From Bacilli bacterium (lineage in GTDB: Bacteria > Bacillota_I > Bacilli_A > RFN20 > CAG-826), in assembly GCA_028705995.1 (NCBI GenBank), contig JAQWCH010000006.1, positions 1 to 61,702 on the forward strand: DNA of 61,702 nucleotides, written 5' to 3'. Both the position numbers and the translations under genes were made by a program. Below the pieces are notes generated by a model. It was not told the origin of the DNA. It saw nothing but the letters and a program-made list of their open reading frames with translations, and searched no databases. Shown in pieces: positions 9,000 to 17,706 of this stretch (position 1 is its first letter; every line of letters begins with the position of its first letter).

Positions 9000-9422
9000 T
9001 TACTCGTCCATTTTTCGTGACAACTTGTCAGCGAGCACAGGCATATTTAATTTTGATTCTTCCGCATGATCAATCATTGTGATCCGTAATCCATCACCTT
9101 TTTCATACCGCGGGATTACGTGCACGTGGAAATGGGGAATAACTTGGCCCGCAATCGGATAACAATTAGTAAGAATATTAACGCCTCGGGCAAGAAGTTC
9201 ACTGATATGAATTTGTCCAACACGTTGAGCGACATCCATGACATGGTGCATGAGTGCTTTCGGAACTGAAAGAAAAGATTCATAGTGTTCTTTTGGAATT
9301 ACCAATGTATGACCCGGTGTGACTTGTGCTAAGTCAAGAAAGGCAATTACCTTATCATCTTCATAAACTTTGTGACATGGAATTTCACCACGTGCAATTT
9401 TGCAGAAAATACAATTGTCCAT
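9000..9422 (-). CDS. HIT family nucleotide-binding hydrolase
   Basis: A 140-residue histidine-triad protein. The triad HFHVHVIP is near residues 97-104, and a CxxC pair (CIFCKI) sits near the N-terminus as in the Hit-like family that can bind zinc. The start at 9422 is preceded by GGAGG at the right spacing; an upstream in-frame start at 9458 would lie inside the terminator of the preceding operon. HIT proteins hydrolyse nucleoside phosphoramidates or AMP-linked substrates in the cytosol. In Bacilli a hit gene is often found next to the foldase lipoprotein gene prsA, and the two genes upstream here are foldase-type lipoproteins. Confidence 0.9.
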   Translation of the reverse strand: MDNCIFCKIARGEIPCHKVYEDDKVIAFLDLAQVTPGHTLVIPKEHYESFLSVPKALMHHVMDVAQRVGQIHISELLARGVNILTNCYPIAGQVIPHFHVHVIPRYEKGDGLRITMIDHAEESKLNMPVLADKLSRKMDE

Positions 9423-9445
9423 AATAATACCTCCTAAATAAATAT

Positions 9446-9472
9446 AAAAGGGAACCAACTGGTCCCCTTAAT
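9446..9472 (-). terminator. Terminator after the lipoprotein pair
   Basis: A 9-bp stem with one G-T pair (9448-9456 with 9461-9469), 4-nt loop, and T's in minus-strand reading (complement of 9446-9449). It separates the lipoprotein operon from the HIT gene. Confidence 0.75.
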
Positions 9473-9492
9473 TATATCATCTAGATTAATAA

Positions 9493-11082
9493 TTATTTAG
9501 CATCTTCGCCGAATAAATCGGGGAATTGCTTAACGAAGAAGTCATAGACAGCTTGATCATGGAATTTAAGATCAGCTTGTTCAATGAAATATTCGGTTGC
9601 TTCAGAGCGTTTGTCTGAACGATTTCCGACGACTTTCGCTACATCAGCGACTATTTCACCGAGATCTTTTCCAAGACCAACATAGTTGGTTTCCGCATCG
9701 TCAGCTTCAAATTTTACACGATTGACAGCTTCTTCAACTTCAACAATGTAATAGGTTTTTGCACCAGAATCATAGTGAATGAAGTTACGATCATCATTTT
9801 CATCGTAAGTCTCAGGCATTAAATAGTATTTACCGTTGATATTACGAATATAAGTTGAACGAGTCTTGTCTTTGTCTTCACCAGCTTCAGTATAGCCACC
9901 GTTTTCGGCGTCACCAAGATCATCGATAACGTAATCAACAGCTTTTTCGACTTTTGAGGAGAAAAGGCGGGTGCGAATTGAATCAGGTAAGGTCTTCAAT
10001 CCATCATATTGGACGTACCAACCATCAACTGTATAGTCGACGATTTTAACTTCGTTAGTTTTGATTTCTAAACCAACTTCTTTTGGATAACTACCTGAAC
10101 TTGTAAATTCTTGTTCAATAGCGGTATCAGTAGTTAAGACATTGTCCTTAATTTTTGCATAATCAGAAAGGACATTACCGAATCCGGTGTGGTCATAAGA
10201 GTATTCAACGTAAGAAGTAGCGGGATCATCGGTTGAATTATCGCCGATTAATCCAGCATCTTGTAATAAAGTTTCTTCATTGTTTGTCCATACGTTTTGA
10301 TCACCCCGCCATGCATTAGCAAGAATTTCTAAGTCCGCTGGTTTGTTAGAGTCATTTGCCAAAATATTTTGATCAATGAACTCATAAAGCAAATATTTGG
10401 CATCAGCTGGATAGTCATCATTAATAGTGATTGAAACGTAGTTAACCTTACGCGCACGCGCAAGATATAAGGAACGATAATCATTTTCGACTAAATATTC
10501 TTCAGTTAGTAATTCACGGTAGATTTCAGGGATCAACTCAAGTTCAATATATTCTTGATAGAAATCTTCATTGAGCAATTCATCCCAAACATTTTCCCAT
10601 GTAATTGCTGGCGTGATGACAACGTCTTCATGCCATAAGGAAGCAGAAATAGTTTCCAAGTCATACGATCCGTTAACTTTATAGAATTGTTTAACCAGCG
10701 CCATCGCAAAATCGTATTCAGAGAATTTATTGCGTGTTTTGTGCGCGGGAAGATTGGCTTTTGCCAAAATTTTTGTTGCAACGCGTTCATTGACTTCACT
10801 TACAAAATCAGCTTTTTCCGCATCGGCTTTAACATCAGTCCATGCGCCAAACTTTGCTTCAGCAAGAAGGAATAAGACTTCATCTAAAACTTCGCTTGCG
10901 CTAGAAGTTTGCAGTTTATCAATAACAACGCTTTCAATGTTGTTGACAACTTCCTCATCAACACCGTTAATAAGGACATTATCATAATCGGTAGGTTTAG
11001 CAATAATTTCTTCGTTATCACAGCCAGTTAAGGCGAGTAACCCTGCTGCACCTAAGGCAAATATTTTTTTATTTAGCCGCAT
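9493..11082 (-). CDS. Lipoprotein, paired with the upstream PrsA-like foldase
   Basis: A 529-residue predicted lipoprotein with signal peptide MRLNKKIFALGAAGLLA and lipobox LTGC. The start at 11082 was chosen because GGAGG lies 8 nt upstream and the signal peptide begins there; it overlaps the upstream gene by 14 nt. The mature protein is acidic and helix-rich, with no peptidyl-prolyl isomerase motif that I can recognise. Its layout resembles its neighbour: an N-terminal helical region and a C-terminal region with a short beta segment (NGKYYLMPETYDEN, then YYIVEVEEAV). It may be a diverged, isomerase-free relative of PrsA/SurA chaperones. Function is inferred from context only. Confidence 0.65.
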   Translation of the reverse strand: MRLNKKIFALGAAGLLALTGCDNEEIIAKPTDYDNVLINGVDEEVVNNIESVVIDKLQTSSASEVLDEVLFLLAEAKFGAWTDVKADAEKADFVSEVNERVATKILAKANLPAHKTRNKFSEYDFAMALVKQFYKVNGSYDLETISASLWHEDVVITPAITWENVWDELLNEDFYQEYIELELIPEIYRELLTEEYLVENDYRSLYLARARKVNYVSITINDDYPADAKYLLYEFIDQNILANDSNKPADLEILANAWRGDQNVWTNNEETLLQDAGLIGDNSTDDPATSYVEYSYDHTGFGNVLSDYAKIKDNVLTTDTAIEQEFTSSGSYPKEVGLEIKTNEVKIVDYTVDGWYVQYDGLKTLPDSIRTRLFSSKVEKAVDYVIDDLGDAENGGYTEAGEDKDKTRSTYIRNINGKYYLMPETYDENDDRNFIHYDSGAKTYYIVEVEEAVNRVKFEADDAETNYVGLGKDLGEIVADVAKVVGNRSDKRSEATEYFIEQADLKFHDQAVYDFFVKQFPDLFGEDAK

Positions 11083-12790
11083 AGCATGCCCCTCCTTCTT
11101 TAAATGCCGGATCATTGGCACCAGAAGTAACGAATTTTACCGCGCAACCTTCGGAGATTAAGCGCGCATCACGCCAATAGTCAGCGTTTTCTAAGAATTC
11201 AATGTAGTTATTCCAATCTTCTTCATAAGTTTTTAAATCATCATACTCACTGGATAAACGTTTAACATTGATGTAATCAGTAATAGCTTGTGATAAATCA
11301 GCGTTTTTAATTGTCACGTTTTGATGTTCGACAAGCATTTCATAAATTGTGTATTTGACATTGACATCAAAGGCTTTAATTTTGTCTTCAATGGCTTTTG
11401 CCCGCACACGATATTCACGATCATCACGAGTGAGGTAATTGACATAAGTGTCAAGATCATCACCAGTTGTACCATCAGTTGGATAGTCAGTGCTACCAGG
11501 GATTTCTGTTGTATAGTAATCGGTTAAAGATACACCATTAACAACATCAACAAGTGCCGAACGTTCAACAACGATAAAGTGAATACCCTCATAGGATGAT
11601 TCCGCGCCAGCACGAACGGCGAGAACTGGGTTACCTTTTTCATCGCACAAAACTTTTTTTCCACCAAGCTCAGCAACTGCTTGGAAACCGGGCATTGCCG
11701 CATAAGTGGGGTTTTCTGTTCCGACTAAATCATCAGGATTAATAGCAGTATCGACTTCGTTTGGAGTGATAACTGACACAATGTGTTTGTTTAAATATTT
11801 GTTGAATACGATATTGCGGGGGAAATATTCCGTTTTACCATCATTGATTTTTAAACCTTCATCATCAGTTTCCACTTCAGCGTATTCTTCTAATTTAAGA
11901 ATTGCGCTATAAGGAATTTCACCAAGACCTTTATCTTCAAGATAATCTTGAGCTTCAACTGTAAGACCAAGCTTATTAGTTGTGTCATTGGTGGAGAAGA
12001 TTGAGTCATAGGCATAAACACCAAGTTTGAATTCTGGAACAAATGAAGTAGAGCGATCCATAATACCTAAATCACCATTTTCACTTGCGGAACCAGTATC
12101 TTCACTTTGTTCAAGGGCGATCGAACCAAATGATTCCGAACTTCTTTGAACCGCGATACGTTTCACAACGCTCGCAATCTTTTTTGCTTCACTGGCACTC
12201 ACAACACCATTATAAATGGAGTTATGTGAATCGGAGACTTTCACTAAGATATGTTTGATGTGATAAGGGAACGATTCAGTTAAATATTTACCAGTAATTT
12301 CATCCCATGCGCCATCGGCCCATGAAACTTCACTATCGTAATATTGTTTTTCAATTTCTTCGGTCATCGCTTCAAAAGCGAATTTTTCCCGAAGTTCATC
12401 AAGATCTTCCACATCATTGGATTCGAGAAGAGCTTCCATTTCTTCATCATAAGTTGACTTGTTTGTCTCTTTGTTACTTTTGGCTGTAGCTTTGATCTCT
12501 TCGACACGTTTATCAGCTTTGTTGTATAGTTCCTTTTCTTTTAAGGTTTGTTCCTTGAAAAGATTGCGGACTAACACTTCATAGACTGCATTAAAATAAG
12601 CATCAAGACCAGTGGTCTTCCGCTTATACTCGTCGTAAAGGTCATCTGCTTTGTATTCCACAACTTCACCGTTTCCATCAGTGAAGGTGAGGACTAAGCC
12701 GTCTTTAGCCGTGACCACATCTCCGCAGCCAGCAAGGGCAGCGATGGAGCCAAGGGTCACTAAACTGAAGGCTAAGCGACGATTCTTCAT
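11069..12790 (-). CDS. PrsA/SurA-like foldase lipoprotein with parvulin domain
   Basis: A 573-residue lipoprotein with signal MKNRRLAFSLVTLGSIAA and lipobox LAGC. Residues about 175-265 resemble the parvulin (PPIC) fold: HIKHILVKV near 180, FGSIALEQSEDTGSASENGD, then LGIMDR and a VPEF motif. The flanking regions are long and helical, as in extracytoplasmic foldases. It is nearly twice the length of Bacillus PrsA (about 290), with an extra C-terminal 300 residues. It acts outside the membrane on secreted proteins. It is the first gene of the minus operon, with a good promoter at 12827-12855 and an AGGAGG site. The catalytic residues look only partly conserved, so isomerase activity is uncertain. 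Confidence 0.75.
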   Translation of the reverse strand: MKNRRLAFSLVTLGSIAALAGCGDVVTAKDGLVLTFTDGNGEVVEYKADDLYDEYKRKTTGLDAYFNAVYEVLVRNLFKEQTLKEKELYNKADKRVEEIKATAKSNKETNKSTYDEEMEALLESNDVEDLDELREKFAFEAMTEEIEKQYYDSEVSWADGAWDEITGKYLTESFPYHIKHILVKVSDSHNSIYNGVVSASEAKKIASVVKRIAVQRSSESFGSIALEQSEDTGSASENGDLGIMDRSTSFVPEFKLGVYAYDSIFSTNDTTNKLGLTVEAQDYLEDKGLGEIPYSAILKLEEYAEVETDDEGLKINDGKTEYFPRNIVFNKYLNKHIVSVITPNEVDTAINPDDLVGTENPTYAAMPGFQAVAELGGKKVLCDEKGNPVLAVRAGAESSYEGIHFIVVERSALVDVVNGVSLTDYYTTEIPGSTDYPTDGTTGDDLDTYVNYLTRDDREYRVRAKAIEDKIKAFDVNVKYTIYEMLVEHQNVTIKNADLSQAITDYINVKRLSSEYDDLKTYEEDWNNYIEFLENADYWRDARLISEGCAVKFVTSGANDPAFKEGGACYAAK

Positions 12791-12826
12791 ATTTAAGTTT
12801 CCTCCTGTATAAATATAGCGTTTATA

Positions 12827-12855
12827 TTGTATCTAAATGAGCAAGGTAATTCAAT
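12827..12855 (-). promoter_or_regulatory. Promoter of the lipoprotein operon
   Basis: Minus strand: -35 TTGAAT (12855-12850), 17-bp spacer, -10 TACAAT (12832-12827), 36 nt before the start codon at 12790. Confidence 0.65.
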
Positions 12856-12947
12856 AAAGAATTACTGTACTTTAATACATATTAAACTCGCTTTGTAATT
12901 ATATACCTTTGTTTGTGTACTTGCACGTGGTTAAATAATCGTTTTAA

Positions 12948-12976
12948 TTGAGAAAACTACTATTATGGTCTAGAAT
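12948..12976 (+). promoter_or_regulatory. Promoter of the suf operon
   Basis: -35 TTGAGA (12948-12953), 17-bp spacer, -10 TAGAAT (12971-12976), 25 nt before the sufC ATG. No obvious operator-like repeat overlaps it. Confidence 0.6.
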
Positions 12977-13001
12977 AATGACGATTTAGGAAGGGCGTTT
13001 T

Positions 13002-13832
13002 ATGAAAAAACTAGAAATTAAAAACTTACATGTTTCAGTTGGTGGCACGCCAATTCTCAATGGTGTTGATTTATCAATCAAATCAGGCGAAACCGTTGCC
13101 TTGCTCGGACCGAATGGTCATGGAAAATCGACATTATTAAACGCCATCATGGGACACCCGTTATATAAAGTGACTGAGGGAGAAATTCTTCTTGATGATA
13201 AAAACTTACTTACAATGAGTGTTGACGCACGTGCTAGATTAGGAATTTTTCTTGGTATGCAATATCCCGCCGAAATTCCCGGAGTGATAAATGCTGATTT
13301 TTATAAGTCGGCACTGAATGCACGTAGTGAAAAACCCATTAGCGTAATGAAATTATATCGACAAGTCGATTTAGCATCTAAAAAATTAAATATACCATTA
13401 GATATGGCTAATCGCGAACTAAATAATGGCTTTTCTGGTGGTGAAAAAAAGCGTAATGAAATTCTTCAAATGCTTTTACTCAGTCCACAATTATCAATGC
13501 TTGACGAAATTGATTCTGGCCTTGATGTTGATGCACTACAATCAGTTGCGCAAGTGATACGTGAAGAGCAAGAAAAAGGCATGGCGTTTTTAGTCATTTC
13601 CCACTATGAACGCTTATATTCATTAATTAAACCGACAAAAGTTGTTGTCTTAATTAATGGTAAAATTTTAATTACGGGTGGCATGGAAATCGTTGAGAAA
13701 ACCGATAAGCTTGGTTATGAATGGCTCCGTACTGAATACGGAATTGATATTGAAAAAGAACGCAAACAAAATAACGTTTCTTCACTCGGTTTCTGTGTAA
13801 CAAAAGAGGCGCTTACACATGATTCGCAGTGA
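13002..13832 (+). CDS. sufC: Fe-S cluster assembly ATPase SufC
   Basis: A 276-residue ABC-type ATPase of the SUF system, cytosolic, powering conformational change in the SufBCD scaffold. Walker A GPNGHGKST is at residues 36-44, signature FSGGEKKRNE near 144, and Walker B LSMLDEIDSGLD near 165; the E-I-D-S-G-L-D form is specific to SufC. It is about 20-25 residues longer than usual at the C-terminus. It is the first gene of a five-gene suf operon and overlaps sufD by 14 nt. Confidence 0.97.
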   Translation: MKKLEIKNLHVSVGGTPILNGVDLSIKSGETVALLGPNGHGKSTLLNAIMGHPLYKVTEGEILLDDKNLLTMSVDARARLGIFLGMQYPAEIPGVINADFYKSALNARSEKPISVMKLYRQVDLASKKLNIPLDMANRELNNGFSGGEKKRNEILQMLLLSPQLSMLDEIDSGLDVDALQSVAQVIREEQEKGMAFLVISHYERLYSLIKPTKVVVLINGKILITGGMEIVEKTDKLGYEWLRTEYGIDIEKERKQNNVSSLGFCVTKEALTHDSQ

Positions 13833-14634
13833 TATTTTCAAGATTGAACATTATCAAGCGGACAATTTTCTTTATCTTAATTTAAATAATCTCAATCTTA
13901 TCAAGGACAATTATCAAATAAATATTCCCAGCAATGTGCATATTAATTTATTAATTGAAGGTGGATATGCTGGTATTTTATCTTTTTTTGTTGAAGAAAA
14001 TTCGAAGATGGAAATCGCTTATGCAACCCTTGATGAAATTAAAGATATTAATTTGCAATTTTTCCTTGCTAAAGATGCGTATGTACAATTTGGGATGGCG
14101 GATTTTAGCCATGGGACAGGACAAGTAACAGTCTTATTTAATTTGAATGCAAGTGGTGCTCATGCTCAATGGAAACTATCCTCATTAGCGCGGGAAAAAG
14201 ATTTTAAAACTTTTACTGTTTCATTCGCCCATTATGCGCCCCATACATATTCAAATATGGAAAATTATGGTGTTGTGACCGATAAAAGCCGCCTCAGATT
14301 CTTAGGAACATCGCACATTTATGAAGACGGGCATCGAGCGGAAGCACATCAAACCGCAAAAATTATGGTGTTTGATGAGCACTGTATTGCCCAAGCTGAA
14401 CCAGTTTTAAAAATTGATCATAATGATGTCATCGCCAGTCATGCCGCTAGCGTTGGTAAAGTAAATGATGCACATTTATTTTATTTGTGTTCACGTGGTC
14501 TCTCTTTACGTGAAGCGAAAAATTTAATTACAGTTGGTTATTTAAAACCGATTATCAATAGTTTTTCAGATGAAGAACTACAAAATCGAATTAGGCAAAT
14601 TATCGAAGAACAAGAGGCAATTATCCATGATTAA
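13819..14634 (+). CDS. sufD: SufD scaffold subunit, short form
   Basis: A 271-residue SufBD-family protein; enterobacterial and Bacillus SufD are about 420-440 residues, so the N-terminal helical region is reduced while the beta-helix core remains. Near the C-terminus HNDVIASHAASVGKV keeps the His that corresponds to the essential SufD His, and FYLCSRGLSLREAKNLI is the family C-terminal signature. It forms the scaffold with SufB and SufC. It overlaps sufC by 14 nt and sufS by 8 nt. SufD is preferred over a second SufB because it lacks the SufB-type Cys motif and a separate sufB is present at 16297. Confidence 0.9.
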   Translation: MIRSDIFKIEHYQADNFLYLNLNNLNLIKDNYQINIPSNVHINLLIEGGYAGILSFFVEENSKMEIAYATLDEIKDINLQFFLAKDAYVQFGMADFSHGTGQVTVLFNLNASGAHAQWKLSSLAREKDFKTFTVSFAHYAPHTYSNMENYGVVTDKSRLRFLGTSHIYEDGHRAEAHQTAKIMVFDEHCIAQAEPVLKIDHNDVIASHAASVGKVNDAHLFYLCSRGLSLREAKNLITVGYLKPIINSFSDEELQNRIRQIIEEQEAIIHD

Positions 14635-15859
14635 TGTAGCAAAAATTCGTGAAGATTTTCCAATGCTCAATCAAAATAAGCAGATGCAAAATCACCCCCT
14701 TGTTTATTTGGACTCGGCGGCGACATCCTTGAAACCACAAACGGTCATCAACGCTGAAATAGACTACTATCAAAATTATTCCGTAAATGCTCATCGTGGA
14801 GATTATGACTTAGCACATCAAGTTGATACGATGATTAACGAAACACGGGAAGCAGTCGCAGATTTTATTAATGGGACGCCGGAAGAAATTGTTTTTACTT
14901 CAGGCACAACAGCTTCAATTAATCTTGTTGCTTTTGGCTACGGAATGAAGTTCTTAACAAGCGAAGATGAAATCTTATTAACTCAAGCTGAGCACGCTAG
15001 TAATGTTTTGCCTTGGTTTAAAGTCGCGGAAATAACTGGGGCGAAAATCAATTATATTCCGCTTGATGAATCAGGGAAATTGACCGCAGAGAATCTTCGT
15101 AAAGCAATATCAAAAAAAACAAAAATAGTTGCCGTCGCACATGTTACTAATGTGCTTGGATATGTTGTTGATATTAAAGAAATAGCCTCGATTTGCCATG
15201 AATTTGGAGCGTTAATCGTTGTTGATGGTGCGCAATCAGTCCCCCATATGCCAATTGATGTGCGAGATACAGATATTGATTTTTTGAGTTTTAGTGGTCA
15301 TAAAATGCTTGGTCCAACAGGTATTGGTGTTCTTTATGGTAAGTACTCATTATTACAAATCACCGATCCATTTATGACAGGCGGTGGACAAACCGCAAAA
15401 TTTGACATGTGTGGCGATGTTAATTTTTTAGCACCACCAATAAAATTTGAAGCGGGAACACCACATATGGCGGGGATTGCTGGTTTAAAAGCCGCGATTG
15501 ATTATTTGAATGCGATTGGTATGGATAATATATATGCCTACGAAAAAGAATTACGAATTTATGCAATGGAAAAACTTGCTAAATTGGATAATTTGACAAT
15601 CTATAATCCAGATGCCGATGGCGGGATTATTTCATTTAATGTTAATGGTGTTTTTGCCCAAGATGTGGCTAGTTATTTTAACTCACGGGGTATTTGTGTA
15701 AGAAGCGGCCAACATTGTGCGCAAATTTTAATCGAATACCTTAATACAGTTTCAACCGTTCGCGCTTCACTGTATTTTTATAACACTAAAGAAGATGTTG
15801 ATGCTTTTGTTGAAGCTTGTCAGGAAGCGGGGAATTTCTTAGATGCCTATTTTGGATAA
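14627..15859 (+). CDS. sufS: Cysteine desulfurase SufS
   Basis: A 410-residue class V aminotransferase-fold enzyme, PLP-dependent, removing sulfur from cysteine as an enzyme-bound persulfide. The PLP lysine is in SFSGHKMLGPTGIG and the active cysteine is in VRSGQHCAQ near residue 362. The start at 14627 overlaps the sufD stop; an upstream in-frame start at 14570 would lie well inside sufD. It is followed by sufU with a 17-nt overlap, matching the Firmicute SufS-SufU pair in which SufU accepts the persulfide sulfur. Confidence 0.96.
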   Translation: MINVAKIREDFPMLNQNKQMQNHPLVYLDSAATSLKPQTVINAEIDYYQNYSVNAHRGDYDLAHQVDTMINETREAVADFINGTPEEIVFTSGTTASINLVAFGYGMKFLTSEDEILLTQAEHASNVLPWFKVAEITGAKINYIPLDESGKLTAENLRKAISKKTKIVAVAHVTNVLGYVVDIKEIASICHEFGALIVVDGAQSVPHMPIDVRDTDIDFLSFSGHKMLGPTGIGVLYGKYSLLQITDPFMTGGGQTAKFDMCGDVNFLAPPIKFEAGTPHMAGIAGLKAAIDYLNAIGMDNIYAYEKELRIYAMEKLAKLDNLTIYNPDADGGIISFNVNGVFAQDVASYFNSRGICVRSGQHCAQILIEYLNTVSTVRASLYFYNTKEDVDAFVEACQEAGNFLDAYFG

Positions 15860-16304
15860 TACGCAAATGATGCGCCAAATTATCATTGATCACTATCAAA
15901 ACCCGCGTAATAAACGGACACCAACTGATCTTGATAATTACCATAAAATTCATATGAATTCGACTTCTTGTGCGGATGATTTTTGGTTTTACTTAAAGGC
16001 AAATCAGCAAAATATCATTACTGATGTTGCTTTTGATGGTGTTGGTTGCACGATATCCACAGCTTCGAGTTCAATTATGAGTGAGTTGTTAATCGGAATT
16101 ACATTGCAACAAGCGCGCTATATCATTGAACAGTATCATCATATGATCGCGGGTGAAGATTTTAATGATGAAGTGCTTGATGATGCTGTTGTATTTATTA
16201 ATACAGCACGCCAGCCAGCACGCATTAAATGTGCGACGATTAGCTATGATGGGATCAAACAATTAATTGAAGAAATTGAAAGAAAAGAAAAAAATCATGA
16301 CTGA
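15843..16304 (+). CDS. sufU: SufU, zinc-dependent sulfurtransferase partner of SufS
   Basis: A 153-residue IscU-fold protein. The conserved ligands are visible: C43 and D45 in TSCADDF, a Cys near 68 in GVGCTIS and a Cys near 133 in RIKCATI. The family binds zinc and takes sulfur from SufS for delivery to SufBCD. It uses a TGA stop overlapping the sufB ATG by 8 nt. Confidence 0.94.
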   Translation: MPILDNTQMMRQIIIDHYQNPRNKRTPTDLDNYHKIHMNSTSCADDFWFYLKANQQNIITDVAFDGVGCTISTASSSIMSELLIGITLQQARYIIEQYHHMIAGEDFNDEVLDDAVVFINTARQPARIKCATISYDGIKQLIEEIERKEKNHD

Positions 16305-17706
16305 AGATATTAAAAAGAACATTCCGGTGAACGATGAATACGAATACGGTTTTCAAAATGAAGACGTATCGATTTTTAACACAGGAAAAGGTTTGAGCGT
16401 TGACACAATCAAAACCATTTCACGAATGAAAAACGAGCCCAAGTGGATGCTCGATTTTCGGCTTAAATCTTTTAAGATGTTTAACCGAATCTTTTTACCT
16501 AATTATGGACCAAGTCTTGCTTTCTTAGATTTTGATTCATACACCTATTTTGTCCGGCCAAGCGATCATGTTGGGCGCACATGGGATGATGTCCCGGAAA
16601 CAATTAAAAAGACATTTGAAAAGCTTGGAATTCCGGAAGCTGAGCAAAAATATTTTGCGGGAGTTTCGACACAATATGAGTCCGAAGTTGTATATCATTC
16701 AATGCTCCAAGAAGTGGAAGAAAAAGGGGTGATATTTTTAGCGACTGATACGGCTTTGGCACTCTATCCTGATTTATTTAAACAATATTTCAACACGGTT
16801 GTTCCAATGGCGGAACATAAATTCAGCGCCCTAAATGGCGCGGTTTGGTCAGGTGGTTCATTTATTTATGTGCCTAAAGGCGTAAAACTTGAAAAACCAT
16901 TGCAAAGTTATTTTCGAATTAACAACGCAAAAATGGGGCAATTTGAAAGAACACTTATCATTGCCGACGAAGGGTCAGAATTACATTATGTCGAAGGATG
17001 CACAGCACCAATTTATTCTGAAGAATCTTTACACGCGGCCGTTGTCGAGATTGTAGTTAAAAAAGGCGCTAAAGTGCGTTATTCAACTGTACAAAACTGG
17101 TCGACAAATATCTTAAATCTCGCGACAAAACGGGCGTATGTTGAAGAAGATGGTCAAATGGAATGGATTGATGGCAATATTGGTAGTGGCATCAATATGA
17201 AATATCCCGGATGCGTACTCGCCGGACGCGGGGCTAAAGGAACATGTATTTCGGTGGCCGTCGCTAATCACAATCAATATCAAGATGCGGGAGCGCGCAT
17301 GATCCACGTTGCCCCTGAAACATCATCGACGATTATTTCTAAATCAATTGTTCGTAATGGCGGGACCGCTAATTATCGTGGAACAGTGCGTATTTTACCA
17401 AATGCAATAAATAGCAAATCCCATGTTGAGTGCGACACGTTAATTCTCGATCAATTTTCACACTCTGATACAATCCCGAAAAATGATATTCGTAATAATC
17501 AATCTTTTATTGAACATGAAGCGACGGTATCGAAAATCAATGAAGAACAACTTTTTTATCTCATGAGTCGTGGTTTATCAGAAAAAGATGCGACACAGAT
17601 GATTATTATGGGCTTTATTGAACCATTTAGTCGTGAACTTCCAATGGAGTATGCTGTTGAATTAAATCGGTTAATTGCATTGGATATGGAAGGGTCTGTT
17701 GGTTAA
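16297..17706 (+). CDS. sufB: Fe-S cluster assembly protein SufB
   Basis: A 469-residue SufB, the main scaffold subunit on which clusters are built. The key Cys is in [13 protein letters not shown], followed by [10 protein letters not shown] and [17 protein letters not shown], the C-terminal family signature. Length matches Bacillus SufB (about 465). The start at 16297 was chosen over an in-frame start at 16267 that lies deeper inside sufU. The stop overlaps the mnmG ATG by one base, so the suf operon continues into mnmG. Confidence 0.97.
   Translation: MTEDIKKNIPVNDEYEYGFQNEDVSIFNTGKGLSVDTIKTISRMKNEPKWMLDFRLKSFKMFNRIFLPNYGPSLAFLDFDSYTYFVRPSDHVGRTWDDVPETIKKTFEKLGIPEAEQKYFAGVSTQYESEVVYHSMLQEVEEKGVIFLATDTALALYPDLFKQYFNTVVPMAEHKFSALNGAVWSGGSFIYVPKGVKLEKPLQSYFRINNAKMGQFERTLIIADEGSELHYVEGCTAPIYSEESLHAAVVEIVVKKGAKVRYSTVQNWSTNILNLATKRAYVEEDGQMEWIDGNIGSGINMKYPGCVLAGRGAKGTCISVAVANHNQYQDAGARMIHVAPETSSTIISKSIVRNGGTANYRGTVRILPNAINSKSHVECDTLILDQFSHSDTIPKNDIRNNQSFIEHEATVSKINEEQLFYLMSRGLSEKDATQMIIMGFIEPFSRELPMEYAVELNRLIALDMEGSVG

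Noticed and set aside
16302-16304. Possibility that TGA encodes tryptophan (Mycoplasma code)
   Set aside because: TGA ends sufU, mnmG, recU, the flippase gene and others exactly where the family ends and the next gene starts, and tryptophan is encoded by TGG throughout.
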